Part shown: positions 62,154 through 64,000 of the stretch, piece by piece
Layout: the number at the start of each line of letters is the position of its first letter
How positions within the stretch are numbered: position 1 is the first letter of the stretch
Assembly (NCBI RefSeq): GCF_040712315.1
Contig: NC_134018.1
Span: 6,659,001-6,723,000 of the forward strand
Origin: Castanea sativa
Taxonomy: Eukaryota; Streptophyta; Magnoliopsida; Fagales; Fagaceae
DNA: 64,000 bases
Direction: 5' to 3'
Made by a program: the position numbers and the translations under genes
The notes under the pieces: generated by a model
The model's input: only the letters and a program-made list of their open reading frames with translations
Database searches by the model: none
Told to the model about the DNA's origin: nothing

Positions 62154-62465
62154 GATAGCCATATGATTTTTTTTTTTTTAAATGTGCACTGAGTATAAAC
62201 CACATGGTTGTGTGCATTGGTCAATAAATTAAAGGCAAAAATATCTTTTGGTCCCTTATAATTTGCACTTCTTGTCATTTTGGTCCATTGTGTTCTAAAA
62301 TGTCAAATTTACACAAGATAGCCATATGAATTTTTTATTTTTTAAATGTGCATTGAGTATAAGCCACATGGTTGTGTGCATTGGTCAATAAATTAAAGGC
62401 AAAAATATCTTCTGGTCCCTTATAATTTGCACTTCTTGTCATTTTGGTCCATTGTAGTCAAATTT
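62154..62465. repeat. 163-bp tandem duplication
   Basis: Two adjacent units starting GATAGCCATATGA (62154 and 62317) share GTATAA(A/G)CCACATGGTTGTG and the CACTTCTTGTCATTTTGGTC segment. They differ by a few substitutions and by a short block (GTTCTAAAAT) present only in unit 1. Confidence 0.9.
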
Positions 62466-63682
62466 ACACCCTTATCTTTAAGAGCACACTCAACATGTCT
62501 TTTCCCTCTACTCCATATCTAATTATCTATTACATTTTCTTGTTCACATTCTAAATTTACTTTTTTCCTAATATTAATACATTTTAAATGAAAAATGAAT
62601 AGTGACCTAAACATAAATAAAAGAGAACAAGCTGCCTCCTCCAAATCCAACCATTGAAATAAAAATAAAAAACCAAAAAATTTTCCTTCAGAACTAACAC
62701 ATTTTCTTATTAGAAAAAAAGGATATGAAATGTTGTTGCAAGTAAAATGGAAGAACTCAATCTTGATATTTATAGAAAATTGGATTGTGAAACCTTTGAA
62801 ATTGCCTTATAAAGGGACATAGTGATGCTTGACTTGGGGCAATGGTCCCTCCCTCTCTCTCCCCCTTCCTCCCCATTTTTTTAAAAAAATACTAGTTTAT
62901 ATATAGTTATTATTTTATTTTTTGATAGGTATATATAGTTATTAATTTTAGAAATCTTATTCAATAAAATTACTCTTGTCCCCCACTTAACAATATCAGT
63001 GATCAAATTTATGGCCATACAAATATTTATAGAACTAAACGGAAACTAATTTTTTATTTTGGCTGTTAGCAACGTTAGTAATTTCCATCCAATAGATAAT
63101 TACAGAGACTAAATTGATATAATACTGAAAAAGTTAAGGACCAAATTAACATAATCAAAAGGTTATTGACCAAATTGAAATATGATGTAAAGGATAGGGA
63201 CCAAATACGTAGTTTACCTAAAAAAAAAAATTAACAAACTCAAAAAAATTAGCCTAACAACAAATATTATCAATAGCAAAGTTGATAAGTCCAATAAACC
63301 AAATTTACTCAAAACAAACAACTTGGCCTTTTTAAAATTTTAAACAAAATAATATTCCCCTTACCCATTCATAGACGTAGGCCTAATTTTGTTGCACGCC
63401 AAATTCCTTTTTCATAAATAATTGCTTTGTAATGTATTAAGATATAATTTTCTTTATTAATGGTTTGTAAATATTAAATGGATGCTTATTTAAAATTTCA
63501 TAATGATTTTTTTTATATATACTTTTTCCCTCCCTAATTCCAAGTCCAAGCTCCACCTTTGACCTTATAGCTTTTTCTCTTACGAGACATTAGTGGTTAT
63601 GAACTTATATGACATAATTGCCATTGATCCTTTCCATCCTTTAAATTCCTAAGCCAAATATACTTAGTCTATATTTAGTTTA
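62466..63682. other. Intergenic, no gene seen
   Basis: Contains AGGACCAAATT/GGGACCAAAT-type foldback wording around 63095-63220. No gene. Confidence 0.5.
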
Positions 63683-63790
63683 TTCCAGTTAGTTCAACTG
63701 GTAAATTTTCTGATGATTGAATAAGACAACTGGGGTTAAATCCTACAACAAAAAATATATTTTATGTCGTAGAGATCACCTTCGAAATTA
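63683..63790 (+). mobile_element. tRNA-derived SINE, copy 3 (shortened)
   Basis: TTCCAGTTAGTTCAACTGGT (box A-like) is followed by GGGGTTAAATCC (box B-like) and then by TTATGTCGT...GATCACCTTCGAAA, which fits the family's 3' part with the middle missing. Same orientation as copy 1. Confidence 0.65.
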
Positions 63791-64000
63791 AAATACCAAA
63801 CTACCATTTACTAAGGAGTGAAGGTTTTTATTTCAAGTTTGCCCTTGCAACCAAATCTTTGAGACTTCAAACACTAGACTAGTTTTTTTTTTTTCTGAAC
63901 ACTTTTGAAGCTGGTTAAAATTTGGGAAGAACAAGTCACTTTTTTTTTTTTTCATTTAAAATGTGTTAATAATAAGAAAAAATGGATATTTTACAGTAAA

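Overview
The window is plant nuclear DNA. It is AT-rich, its genes have introns, and it is full of plant-type transposons: an L1-like LINE, Ty1/copia and Ty3/gypsy LTR elements, a Mutator-like element, a hAT, a PIF/Harbinger-like element, tRNA-derived SINEs and foldback elements. The protein genes are typical of a dicot. A woody rosid, perhaps Fagales, is my guess from the overall repeat flavour; it is not proven by anything here.

Layout. 1-6.2 kb: non-genic DNA, then a 5'-truncated LINE on the + strand that is split by a roughly 1-kb Mutator-like element. 6.3-14.6 kb: a broken receptor-like-protein (RLP) cluster with three copies of the same 5' end, one on + and two on -. They are separated by a 2.5-kb LTR with its leader and gag start, and by a copia remnant that itself carries a solo LTR. 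14.6-21.2 kb: intergenic DNA with SINEs and small repeats. 21.2-23.8 kb: an intact two-RRM hnRNP-type RNA-binding protein gene (+). 28.3-33.3 kb: an intact TORNADO1-type gene (+), encoding an LRR-Roc-COR protein of 1378 residues from three exons. 34.0-36.6 kb: an intact C2-domain protein gene (-) with a 1-kb intron in its 5' UTR. 38.0-38.6 kb: a solo LTR with a perfect 5-bp target duplication. 39.4-49.5 kb: a complete but dead Tat-lineage Ty3/gypsy element (-). 49.9-63.8 kb: gene-poor DNA with a MITE, a hAT element, a PIF-like element, a very recent 785-bp tandem duplication, foldback repeats and a SINE.

Only three genes look functional: the RRM protein, TORNADO1 and the C2 protein. They lie together between 21 and 37 kb in a region with few transposons. 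They share no obvious pathway: one is an RNA-binding protein, one a regulator of leaf and vascular patterning, and one a probable membrane-lipid-binding protein.

The most unusual structure is inside the Tat element. Between integrase and the 3' LTR it carries a separate gene-like unit on the opposite strand, with its own TATA box, small introns and a coiled-coil C-terminus. Next to it is an array of about 21 copies of a 46-bp palindrome-bearing repeat, which partly alternates as 92-bp dimers. Also notable are a GC-AG intron and a splice-site-duplicating intron in TORNADO1, and an RLP copy whose only three disablements are all at glutamine codons.
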